This document shows positions 1 through 8,939 of a stretch of DNA of 25,332 bases, in pieces. The position numbers and the translations under genes are program-made. The stretch lies in assembly GCA_000969725.1 (NCBI GenBank), contig JXSR01S046224.1; one strand, 5' to 3'. Origin of the DNA: Ophiothrix spiculata. Its lineage: Eukaryota > Echinodermata > Ophiuroidea > Amphilepidida > Ophiotrichidae. Each line of letters opens with the position of its first letter. Position 1 is the stretch's first letter. The notes below the pieces were generated by a model. The model saw nothing but the letters and a program-made list of their open reading frames with translations, did not search any database and was not told the DNA's origin.

Positions 1-322
1 TAATATAATGATTTAATCCTGTAATAAAAGATTTGGTGCTAGATTAATTGGTCCAGTTTTACATGAAGAATAAACCCAAAAATTGGTGAGTGGAGAGAAG
101 CTGTGACTTTTGCTATAGTGCCACATTTTGTGCTGTGGTAAGTCCTTGAAAATCATGCTTTTGGACCTTGAAAGTAATTGAAAAGTCTTTGAATTTGAAA
201 GGCGTATGAACCCTGTATTTTGGTAAACTAAACTATCAAGTAATTCACAACTATTTTGGCCATATATCTCTTTGAGGAAACTTTTAAATTGCAATTCCCT
301 TTGACAAGTTAGTAATTGGTAA

Positions 323-610
323 CCTAGTGGGCACACCTGATCAATGTTGAATCAATGTTCAATTTAAGGTTCAGCCTAAAATTGATAATTTTCTGGTTGA
401 TTTTATAACACTGCCTAAACCGTTTAGTATCAACGTTAATTGAACATTTAATATCAACCATCAAACAAAATTGAAAATTAATGTTGATTCAACATTGAAT
501 CAATTCCTCTGAGTAGAAAATGGTTGAATTCTGGTTGAATATAGTTTAGTTTATAAATTGTTTACTACATGCGTAACTTATCATTGATCAAATTGCTTGT
601 GCCCACTGGG
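323..610. mobile_element. MITE with CCYAGTGGGCACA terminal inverted repeats
   Basis: CCTAGTGGGCACA at 323-335 is mirrored by TGTGCCCACTGGG at 598-610, one mismatch in 13. The 288-bp interior has no coding capacity and is full of GTTGA/TCAAC-type motifs, for example around 348-365, 483-505 and 522-540. No target duplication is obvious. Its right end touches a SINE fragment. Superfamily unassigned. Confidence 0.7.
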
Positions 611-830
611 AAATGTCTTGGGAACCAATACTAAACTCAGTGAGCTGATCTTGGCTGCTATAGTTGAATTATGGAATGATTCATCACCCCTAGTTGCCGT
701 AGGGCCTGGAATGATGCTTAGAGTGGAACAGATCTTACTTGGGGTACAGTGTGCTAAGGCTGCCTGGAATTACAGATGAGGGAGGCATAGCACATACACC
801 ATGCATCCCCTGAATTTATTTATGTTGTCC
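611..830 (+). mobile_element. 5'-truncated copy of a tRNA-derived SINE
   Basis: The segment aligns along its length with the body and tail of the fuller SINE at 9965-10305. Shared blocks include CTTGG..AA, GAGCTGATC, CCCCTAG and TTGCCG, CCTG.AATGATGCTT, GAGGCATAG and a TTTATTTAT-like tail near 815-825. The tRNA-like head with A and B boxes is absent. The left end coincides with the right end of the neighbouring MITE. Confidence 0.75.
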
Positions 831-870
831 AATGACTGATCATCTCAATCCCTTGTTATCATTCAACCAG

Positions 871-1146
871 GTGTTTTCCAGACTGGTCCGGCCTCTCTGA
901 ACGCCATCAAACAAGGCCATGTGTACCTTCCTTACGATGCCAGATTTGTGTTTGCTGAGATCAATGCTGATCAGATATACTGGGAGGCCAAAGAAGACAT
1001 CAGTCTGGATGACTATGTGCTCACCAAGATTAACCTGACCAAATGGTCAATTGGACGCTCTCTTTACACCAAGAAAGTAGGCAGATTTGTTGGCTTGTAT
1101 GGAAACCCAGGAGTTGACGTCAAAGACCAGTACAAACACCCAGAAG
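871..1146 (+). CDS. Transglutaminase exon 1 of 5 in window (end of catalytic core)
   Basis: The acceptor CAG ends at 870 and the donor GTATGT begins at 1147. The exon opens with the last two bases of a split codon, probably Gly. The encoded segment has the core signature QTGPASLNAIKQGHVYLPYD, then FAEINAD. By homology to factor XIIIa, the Asn and Asp of that motif are calcium ligands. KYPEG-like KHPEG closes the core before the linker. Confidence 0.95.
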
Positions 1147-4100
1147 GTATGTGTAGCTAATTTGACGAATTTCATGTTTTTATGAAAAATAAGTCTGAAA
1201 TCATCATGATGCTAAAATAATTGTCAAATCCATTTTACTAATTTTTAGGAAATTGAGAAAAACGGTCAAGTTTTGTTAGTTTGTTGCTTTTATCAGTTAT
1301 TTCCTGGGTAATAATTTGATCATGGCAAATGTTTGGATGTCTGAAAAGGTATTACATAAACTTCAACAATGACTTGAGGAGTTATATAAAGTGAGATAGG
1401 GTAGGTCATTTTATGTTTAGGTACAAATGTAGACCATTTTACATTAACACAACTAAATTTTGACCCAGGTCAGTTTCAGCAGAAAAAAACCCTCTGGTAA
1501 TTCAGCTATAATGGTAAAAGATGCCAGTGTGCATGATTAGCTTGAGTGCATTGATAACCATGGACATGTCATATGGTTCATATGTACACTTAATCTATTC
1601 ATAGTCATGCATTGTGACAACAATATTGCAATACAATAAAATTGCCTCACTCACAAGGCTTAAAGTTTGATCTTTTTCATTTTGACTCACTTTAAAAAAA
1701 AAAAAAAAAAGAGTTTGGCATTTAGTCTAGTAACATGATGAAATGTCATTGCTGATAAAGGTAAATGAAGCATTTAACCAGTAACATCAATTTGTAATTG
1801 TATTGTCGTAAATTATTCATTATGTTTTTAATGATTTCAAATAGCCCAATTTGAAGTGGATCAGTACCCAAGACATCATTTATGATGCTCAAAAACAATA
1901 AAACAAAAGGGGAAATCTATGACCTTGACTGATCCAATTTTGTCATCAATCACCAATAATTTACCTCAAGCTTAGATTTTTTATGTTCATAATGTATCAT
2001 TTTCACTTTGGCATATCAAAAGTTGTACAACAAATAATATAACAGCAGAAGTTATGATAGTACTAAACAACATAACTATTTCGGTATACTTAATGAACAT
2101 TTTGCATTATGTCTAAACATCGCACAGGTTCACAAGAGGAGCGTCTTGCCGTGGAAAGCGCCATCACACATGGGACGAAGCCAGATACCTACCAGCCCGA
2201 TACACTCTTCAAGAAAGATGTTGATTTCCAAGTAGAAGTAGAGGACCAGGTGTTCATTGGTAGCGACTTTGAGGTCAAATTTCCTTTGATAAATCGGAGT
2301 GCAGAGGTTCGCAATGTCAACTTGTTTATCACTGTGCAGATCTGTTATTATACAGGTAAGACTATGGAGTTTCAGACTTTAGGCCAGTTTGTCATCAATT
2401 ATTGGCAAAAAACATCCTTTAAAGGTTCATGGAAATGCTTCGAAAGTACTTAGTCAAGTTATAGCCTATGAATTAAAAAACATATTGGTAATGTTTGCAG
2501 TCAAAAATAATAATCAGGATAATTGTGTTAAAAAACCCAAATGGAGGAATCATGGTAAAACAAGAACAGGACTGGTCCAACTTGATATGCATCTTTTTAG
2601 CTCTCATCAGTGTTTCGTTAAGCAGCCCTTTGTCACAATATAACCTAATGATAATGTTTGCTCGACTCTTAAAGTGCACAAAAAATGACAACTCGACATG
2701 ATCAGCTATGTGTTTATGTGTGCTGTATGAATCCATACTGTATTTAAATTTATTGGTTTTATATCTCATTGTCCTACCAATAACTGTGAGGACATCTCCT
2801 TGATGCACACCAAATTTCTTGAAAAAATCTTTTGCAAAAATAAAATTCAGTTATGCATGCAATATTTGATACATTCAATTTTGAAATCTGTGCAAATTGT
2901 GCACCAATTAAGTTGGTTTGCATTAGGCCAAAAAATTGTTGTGTTGCCCTCAAGTGGATTTTTTAAAGAAAAATTAAGCACCCAAAGTTACAAATTTGGG
3001 TGCATTTTCCACTTTTTTACAACACTTTTCTCAAATAACACCCAATATGTGCAAAATTGGGTGCTTTCCCGACCCTTATTTTTTCAAATTTTTGATTAGG
3101 GTTGGTGCTGACCTTATGTCGATAGCCCCAGGTATTAAAAAAATGGCGGACATTAAGGTGTATGTATATGTGAAATTGGATTTGTCTATAGTTACCATGC
3201 AAGGAATTTTTATAGGGGAACCAGTTTTCTCCGCAATCTTGTGTCGCTCATGGAGCAGAGTTATTGTACCTCTGGATCCGGATGTATTCGGAGTTCGGCC
3301 CGATATCCAAGCAGATCACGTAAATCTTCACTTGACGCATTTACAGCTTGTGCATTTTGTTTCACGCGCAAACCGTGTCTGCGTTTCAAGTAGCGTGTAT
3401 TGAGACTTGCTCTGATCAAAGTATGCCAATTTTCCTGCTAATCCGTTGCGAAGACTCTCGAAGTTAGGCACGCGGAGCCGTAAAATGCCGGAGGTACAAT
3501 AACTTAACCTCCATGAGTGACAATCCAAGATGGCTGTCGTCCCATAGGATTTACACGGCGGTGAAATCAAAATGGCTGAGAGTATCGGTTCCCCTTTATA
3601 AATTCCTTGATAGTTAACAAATGATAACTTATCTTGTTAGGTGTGTTGGCTCCTGGAAGACGTGTGAAAATGAAGCGTCTGCAAGTTGAACTGCCAGCTA
3701 ATGGTCAAGAGACTAGTGTTGTCAAGGTTACTGTGGATGATTACATCGATAAGTTGGTTGACCAATCAGCAATGAAGATCTTTGTCATGGGCAAAGTCAA
3801 AGTGAGTATAGCTTGCTTGTCAAACTGTTATGTCATAATCCCAGCAATCTCGAGTTACGTTATTCTCACTCTGGTTAATTTATACTCTTTTCACAAATAA
3901 GTTATGTTTTTTGTTACAAAGAGTACAAATCAGAATGTTTTGATGATTATGAATCGAAACCTCCTTTAGTGTTATGATTTACAGAAATATAATTTTCATT
4001 GTTTCACAAAAATCCACCATAGTTTCAATTAAAGGGGCAATTCATGATCCACTTTTCACCCTCAAGGTCACCTCTATCAAAATTGAGTTTCTTAGCTTAT

Positions 4101-5814
4101 AAGAATCCTCAAGTGGTATATGTTACGATCCCCAAACCATTCTTTCATATTAGCTTGCATTTTTGAGAAAAGTAAGAACATTTGTCATTTTCTAATTATT
4201 GTCGAGGCCCCAAAATGCTGAAAAGCTTGTAACTTGGAAACGAACGTTTGGAATCAAGTAAAATTTTTCAGTATATATTAATGTTTTACTCTTCTTTTCA
4301 TTTAGCTAGAAAAGAAACAAGGTTTTTGTCCCATCAAAATCACGAATTGCACCTTTAATGTATAGATATATTCAAAACAGTACTTTCCAGAAATTCTGAT
4401 GCAACAGATCATGGAAGTAGCCTTCTTAACACAATACAAAGAGTTAAAACAATTGTGTTAGCATTAACTGGTCGCATACAAATTTGAACTGTAATTTGTC
4501 GCTGGTAAGGAACTTTTTAAAGATTTTAGTGTGATGAGCCCTGAGATTGCTGAAGATAGAGGTTTACTTACCCACTCGATTTCAAATGGAAATTTTGCTT
4601 TTTCTGTCTGTTAGTCTTTGATTATACCACTTTAAAGTTGCATGGAATTGGTTTATCTTGACTTTTTCTTCTCTAGATTTGACTTTTTTACACATCTATT
4701 GCCCAACGAAAAAAATTGCTTGCACACAAAATATTGCTTATCAATGAGCCTGTACATTATTGGTTGATTAAAGAGCATCTGATCTGACATTCCGTAGATT
4801 TCTGAATAGATTTAAGTCCATTGGTAAACAGGTACAATTTTGACTAGTGTCGGCATAATTCTTAATTGTAATTTTTTTCTTTTATTCAGGAGACACATCA
4901 GCTGTTAGCAGGCCAAGATGACTTCCGTCTGCGTACCCCAGACCTTGGTATTGCCGTCTCTAAGAAGGAGCTGAAGGTTGGCGAAGAATTCACAGCAACC
5001 ATTACCTTCACAAACCCTCTCAACAAAACTCTGACTAACTGTGTGTTTGCCCTGGAGGGAGCAGGTCTACAAAAGCTGATGGAGCTCAAGCAAGAGTAAG
5101 TTGCCAATATATATGAATATGCCAGTACAAGAAACCCGAACTTCAATAGCTCCCTTCTGTAAATTATACTTAAAAAATATAAATGCATACAAATCTCTGA
5201 AAATGCTTTCACATCACTAAAAAGCATTTCCATGTCAACTAATATACTATAACAATTATCTAAACAATGTTTGATAAAGTCAACTACAAGGTCGATTGTG
5301 ACACAATACTTCATTTGAAACAAACCCAGTAAATATTTAGGTATTCAAACATGCTACAGAGTTGTTCATCACAAATCAATAACAATGCATCCATGCGTCT
5401 GCATTAGCACTAATTTCAGTGCCATGTCCTAGTGTCCAAGAGTGTTTATCCTTGCCAAGGCAGTCTGCACGCAGCACGCTGCATGGGCTTGTTGCTAGGT
5501 TTGTACATTGTAAACACACTTACGTGAATGCTATGCCATGCGTAATGCGCTTATTTGAATATCAACTGTGGGTTCATCACAAATCAACAATGGTACACTC
5601 CTCTACAAAGATATATATGGTGAGTTGTTGAATGTCTAATTTGTTTAATTTGTTTGTTATCTCTTGCAGTAACATTGGTGCGAATGCAGAAGTGAAAAAG
5701 GAGGTAAAACTGAAAGCTCAGAAGGTTGGCAAGAGGACGCTAGTGGTGAATTTTGATTCCGATCAACTCTATAACATCACTGGCGAAGCCGAATTTGAGG
5801 TATCTGCAAAGTAG
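871..5814 (+). CDS. Transglutaminase (protein-glutamine gamma-glutamyltransferase), 3' part: five coding exons to the stop codon
   Basis: Five exons, 871-1146, 2128-2355, 3641-3801, 4890-5095 and 5670-5814, join in frame at GT..AG introns (phases 1, 1, 0, 2) and encode 337 residues plus stop. The first exon has VFQTGPASLNAIKQGH and YDARFVFAEINAD, typical of the animal transglutaminase core just after the catalytic Asp. SQEERLAVE in exon two matches the family's calcium-site acidic segment. The remainder forms the two C-terminal beta-barrels, with NPL and EGAGL in the second. Family members crosslink proteins by joining glutamine side chains to lysine amines, with calcium, and work in clotting, cuticle, matrix or cytoplasm. 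The catalytic Cys-His-Asp residues, the N-terminal beta-sandwich and the promoter lie upstream, so activity cannot be judged. There is no internal stop or frameshift. Family identity is very secure; the paralogue is not determined. Confidence 0.95.
1147..2127 (+). other. Transglutaminase intron (981 bp)
   Basis: AT-rich intron without a recognisable gene or complete mobile element. It contains a 17-base A run at 1694-1710, which could be a homopolymer tract or an old retroposon tail; no attached body was recognised. Confidence 0.8.
2128..2355 (+). CDS. Transglutaminase exon 2 of 5 (core end and beta-barrel 1 start)
   Basis: The acceptor CAG ends at 2127 and the donor GTAAGA starts at 2356; both junctions are phase 1 within Gly codons. 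It encodes GSQEERLAVESAITHG, whose glutamates align with the calcium-site glutamates of the family. A charged linker and the first strands of barrel 1 follow (EVKFPLINRSAEVRNVNLFI). Confidence 0.94.
2356..3640 (+). other. Transglutaminase intron (1285 bp) carrying a MITE
   Basis: The first 840 bp show no gene; short reading frames there have no family resemblance. Around 2980-3075 there is GGGTGC/GCACCC-rich sequence (AAATTTGGGTGC, AAATTGGGTGC) that may be another worn repeat. The last third is occupied by the inverted-repeat element at 3200-3609. Confidence 0.75.
3200..3609. mobile_element. MITE, about 410 bp, with roughly 42-bp imperfect inverted repeats
   Basis: The left end CAAGGAATTTTTATAGGGG (3200-3218) and following bases match the reverse complement of the right end (CCCCTTTATAAATTCCTTG at 3591-3609). 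Direct repeats flank it: ATAGTTACCATG at 3188-3199 and ATAGTTAACAAATG at 3610-3623, consistent with an aged target duplication. The interior is richer in CpG than the surrounding intron and has no credible protein. Confidence 0.75.
3641..3801 (+). CDS. Transglutaminase exon 3 of 5 (beta-barrel 1)
   Basis: The acceptor TAG ends at 3640 and the donor GTGAGT begins at 3802 (phase 0). It encodes VLAPGRRVKMKRLQVELP through MKIFVMGKVK, the second half of barrel 1. The acceptor lies only 31 bp after the end of an inverted-repeat element, so the branch point must lie close to or inside that element. TGATAAC at 3623-3629 is a possible branch site. Confidence 0.92.
4033..4354. mobile_element. piggyBac-like MITE with TTAA target sites
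   Basis: AGGGGCAATTCATGAT at the left end and the reverse complement of ATCACGAATTGCACCT at the right end match closely. TTAA stands immediately outside each end (4029-4032 and 4355-4358). TTAA duplication is the hallmark of piggyBac transposition; the 322-bp interior has no transposase. It lies in the intron before exon four. Confidence 0.75.
4359..4889 (+). other. Remaining intron before transglutaminase exon 4
   Basis: AT-rich, with no gene or defined repeat recognised. A strong pyrimidine tract (TTTTTTTCTTTTATTCAG) precedes the acceptor at 4889. Confidence 0.7.
4890..5095 (+). CDS. Transglutaminase exon 4 of 5 (beta-barrel 2 start)
   Basis: The acceptor TTTATTCAG ends at 4889 after a long pyrimidine tract, and the donor GTAAGT begins at 5096. 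It encodes TPDLGIAVSKKELKVGEEF, then ITFTNPLNKTLTNCVFALEG and AGLQKL. This is the hallmark opening of the second barrel, with NPL and the EGAGL turn. The last codon is split GA|T (Asp). Confidence 0.95.
5096..5669 (+). other. Transglutaminase last intron with a 16-bp direct repeat
   Basis: GTTCATCACAAATCAA occurs at 5364-5379 and exactly again at 5572-5587, 208 bp apart. No coding sequence was recognised; short frames here read into or against the exons. Confidence 0.65.
5670..5814 (+). CDS. Transglutaminase exon 5 of 5 (C-terminus)
   Basis: The acceptor CTCTTGCAG ends at 5669. It encodes NIGANAEVKKEVKLKAQKVG, then KRTLVVNFDSDQLYNITG and EAEFEVSAK before TAG at 5812-5814. LVVNFDSDQL corresponds to the conserved last strands of barrel 2, and the C-terminus is at the usual family position. 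Two diverged repeats of the exon end follow in the 3' flank. Confidence 0.94.
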
Positions 5815-5858
5815 GGAAATTACTGCAGTACTATGGGGCATCGGTCACTTAGAAAAGT

Positions 5859-6040
5859 GATGAATACAGCTGAATTTCAGGTATCAGCATAAAATGTACA
5901 TGCCTTCTATCCTTTGTAGGTTTACTTGATCCAAGTCCGAGTATTTGCATAAAATGTAAATACCTGAATAGAATACAAATGTGTTATAGGGCATTGGTAC
6001 TCAGATAACTGGTGACGCTGACTTTGGAGTATCAGCTGGA
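5859..6040 (+). pseudogene. Two decayed copies of the transglutaminase last-exon end
   Basis: The exon end reads TGEAEFEVSAK-stop. At 5859-5892 a related stretch reads VMNTAEFQVSA and then TAA. At 6010-6040 a third reads TGDADFGVSAG without a stop. The two downstream copies also share preceding sequence (GGGCATCGGTCACTTAG and GGGCATTGGTACTCAG). They lie in the 3' flank or UTR of the transglutaminase and have no splice acceptor at an equivalent place. Tandem partial duplication with decay is my inference. Confidence 0.55.
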
Positions 6041-6100
6041 TTTAAATACCTTCTAAACTAGGGTAACTTTGAAAAATGATGGAGCCAAAATAGATTTATA

Positions 6101-6221
6101 AATAAAAAACAATTAGACTGGGTTTTTTGTTGAACAGAAGCTAAATATCTTATCCATGCAGTACTATTAAGTATTATGGTCAATACTATTACAAGAAACA
6201 GTACTTTTTAGATAGAATAAA
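6101..6221 (+). promoter_or_regulatory. Candidate polyadenylation signals for the transglutaminase transcript
   Basis: AATAAA occurs at 6101-6106 and 6216-6221, about 290 and 400 bp after the stop codon. Later AATAAA hexamers at 9775-9780 and 9911-9916 could serve a much longer UTR. In DNA this AT-rich the hexamer is expected by chance, so the choice needs transcript data. Confidence 0.35.
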
Positions 6222-6687
6222 GCATATGATGCATTGTGAAATTCTTGTATTTCTATAACATTATACTTCATGACTATGTGGCATACATTTTTCTTATCGA
6301 AAAGATCAGGCTAAACTAAAATTGTGTGACTTCTATTTCAAACTAATTATGGCTTTCTTTTATGAGGAAATTTTTATATATTGTTTAGTTTTTGCTTTAA
6401 AAAGACTGGTATCTGCAACTTTTCTTCTACTTTATTTCGAATGCAAAGTTGTGTAGAAAACACAACTATAATTTTTTCCTTGCCTCTTCATGTTTAAGAT
6501 CTTGCCTTCATGATTCAGTATTACGCTTTTCCTGATAAGTTTATTCATCATAAAAGGAAGCAAAATTGTGTGCCTTGATTTTTTTCACTGCTTTGCTATG
6601 TCACCAGCAGCATTCAATGTATCTAGGTAAGTCTTTCAATCACATTGAAAGAATTTAAACCAACAAAAGTGTCTTATCAATATAATG

Positions 6688-7046
6688 CCAAAAAAAAGTT
6701 GTTTGGTTGTCCTCGACCGCCCGCCCCTATTTTTCAAAACTGGAAAAAAGTTTTTACTGTACTAAAGTATACTGCGCCTAATTTTCAGATTTCCAAAAAA
6801 AGATTTTTAATTTCTTTGAGTAAATATATTTTAAGTTGTTGTTTTCATTTTGTTTCCATTTTAATACTGTTTTTAAAGTTGTATAAAGAGATTTTTTGGT
6901 ACAGTAGACTTATTTGCATCTTTTTAGAGGCCATAATTTGGTGTAACTTTGACTTGCATTTGAAAAAAATCTTTAAAAAAAAAATCTGCCCGCCCGCACT
7001 TGCTCAAAAAAAGTTGTGGAGGACAACCAAACAATTTTTTTTTTGC
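6688..7046. mobile_element. MITE with GTTTGGTTGTCC inverted repeats
   Basis: CAAAAAAAAGTTGTTTGGTT near 6688 continuing to GTCCTC is mirrored by GGACAACCAAACAA followed by a T run and TTG ending near 7046. Each end is followed inward by a CCGCCC-rich patch (6717-6726 and near 6987-6998). The 137-codon frame spanning it is T/A-run-driven and not a gene. Confidence 0.7.
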
Positions 7047-7060
7047 CTTTATGGATAGTA

Positions 7061-7433
7061 GGCCTGGGACTAAAACCTGAGTACCTAGATACCCGCCTGT
7101 GCTAAGCTTACCTGGTACAAATTTTCATAACCGATTACCTGAATGGGAGACTAAAAATCCATGATGCAGTGATTAAATGGGAAAAAATGTTCTGAAGTTG
7201 CTTAACTTATCATAAATCAGTCGCTCAAAGAGGTAGAGTTTCAAAAGTGTTGATGTTATCGGAAGATAACATATATTTTATGATGATAATTACATACTTA
7301 CACCACTGACCAGTGTTTCATTTGCATCCTTACATTCCAATCAATTCTTTTATCTAAATGTAAGGTACCTTGGTACCCGCCGGAAAATTAAGTAGGGTAC
7401 CAGGGTACTAAATTACCTTGAAAGTCCCAGGCC
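7061..7433. mobile_element. MITE with GGCCTGGGACT inverted repeats and a perfect flanking duplication
   Basis: GGCCTGGGACT at 7061-7071 and AGTCCCAGGCC at 7423-7433 are exact inverted repeats. TATGGATAGTA directly precedes (7050-7060) and follows (7434-7444) the element. The true duplication may be shorter because the ends are ambiguous; hAT elements make 8-bp ones. The interior carries several GGTACC/TACCCG motifs and no protein. It sits a few bases from the MITE on its left. Confidence 0.85.
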
Positions 7434-7444
7434 TATGGATAGTA

Positions 7445-8488
7445 TTGTATTGATTACACAATATTTTACACCAAATTCTTCTACTAAAAGTAGTATTGCT
7501 ACTTAGAATGCCTAATGATAATGACAAAAAGTATTGCTAAATTTATGTATTAAAGAAAAAACTGATATATCAAATTTATATTCTGCCTAAGTATTATCTG
7601 AATATGTTAAGTACTAAGTATTAAAAAGTATATACAGTACTGAAAAGAATCTATAAACAGTAACTTTAGATAATGCCTTAATGAAAGATTGAATATGTGT
7701 GTTATTTTGTTAAATCAATGTGTGTCTAGTTTAAAATTCTAAATTTTAAATTTTAAATGCTGTACTGAATCAAAGCCCGCTTTAGGAATAATTGTGTGTA
7801 TTAGAATAATTATTGTATTAATGTACATATAGTATTGTGATCAACAACGAGCTGTCAACAATGCTCATGTAATTTTCCAACCGTGCAGATTTCTGAATTT
7901 GTAGGTAAGTTCAAACCCTGCCCTAGAGGCAATTATCATTGGGGCAAGTTATTTATCTTGGTAACTTTGTTCTTATTAGCTTTATCAGGTAGTTATAAAC
8001 TGCCAATTCTCAATCAAGAATCTGTGAACTGACAAAATGAATACATTTTTTCAAAAGTCAATGCTGTTTTCTTGATGCACATAGTGAAACAGTACTTTAT
8101 ACAACCAAGAAATAATTTTATATAAACAAGAAATTAAGATGTCATGACTTTATTTTCATATCATTTTGAATAAAGCTTAGATTAAACCATGTATTTGAGA
8201 AATTAATGAAAACGATGTAGCCATTGTTTTCGCCCTATACTTCTGTTCTCTGTATCATAAAAATCATGGCCAGTATAATAGCAAAGAGGCATTTCTTAGT
8301 AGAAAAATTTAATGTATATTGCATGTGCTTATCACATGATAAAACCTACTTGTTCCTTGTTTTGATTTATCCCTGTAATGTGATGTGAATTGATGGAGAC
8401 AAATGGAATGAGGAACATGTAGGATTCATTGTGTGATGGCTTTAACAGAATCTGAAACAAATGCGTAGGCACTTTCTTCATCCATATG
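7445..8488. other. Non-coding AT-rich stretch
   Basis: No gene or defined repeat was recognised. It is full of short iterations such as AGTATT and AAATTTTAAA (7740-7756). Confidence 0.5.
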
Positions 8489-8540
8489 TGTCAAAACTTG
8501 CCGAATTGGCGCAAGCTCAGAAACCTTAGGGGGAACGCTG
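8489..8540 (+). mobile_element. Truncated end of the CAGTGTTCC MITE family
   Basis: TGTCAAAACTTGCCGAATTG followed by GCGCAAGC, AAACCTT and GGAACGCTG matches the right end of the element at 20876-21070 (TGTCAAAATTTGACGAATTG, GCACAAGC, AAACCTT, GGAACACTG). Only this end is present. Confidence 0.65.
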
Positions 8541-8590
8541 CTCATGAATGCAGTATGGTATACAAGATGATGCCCCTATTATACATTATC

Positions 8591-8936
8591 AGAGACCTAT
8601 TTCACTAATGTTGTAATCCATCGCAAATGCCAAACTTCATGCCAAAAGGGCTTGATTTTGTTTGCGATGAATATCATGGTGGTGCTTATGAGCATCCGCA
8701 AAAAATCCATTACAAATGGAAGTCATTACAAATTCTTGATATCACATGATTTTATTTCACACCATATTTGGACAAGATCATCGCAACATTTGCAATAAGC
8801 TCATCCATGGAGATTAAAAGCGAATAATTGTTGGTGAAATGGAAAAGTCATCGCAAACAAATTCTGGTTTCGATGAATTCTGGTTTGCAAGAGTTTTTGC
8901 AATCATCGCAAAAAATAATGTTATTGAAATAGGCCC
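8591..8936. mobile_element. MITE with RCCTATTTCA inverted repeats and iterated ATCGCAAA
   Basis: GACCTATTTCACTAATGTT near 8594 is mirrored by AATGTTATTGAAATAGGCC at the right end (8935). Inside, ATCGCAAA or its complement recurs about seven times (for example 8621, 8660s, 8781, 8851, 8903). Such subterminal repeats are typical transposase-binding arrays in MITEs. No coding capacity. Confidence 0.7.
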
Positions 8937-8939
8937 CAG

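Noticed and set aside
13-336. 107-codon frame on the minus strand
   Set aside because: No domain or signal. It overlaps the MITE end at 323 and lies in AT-rich DNA where such frames occur by chance.
597-779. 60-codon frame on the plus strand
   Set aside because: It lies within the MITE end and truncated SINE; a related frame in the other SINE copy shows it is repeat sequence.
4898-5323. 141-codon frame antisense to a transglutaminase exon
   Set aside because: Its conserved part is the shadow of the exon on the opposite strand, and the rest is intron.
6645-7058. 137-codon frame on the plus strand
   Set aside because: Composition is Phe/Lys/Ile from T and A runs, and it covers a MITE with clear inverted repeats.
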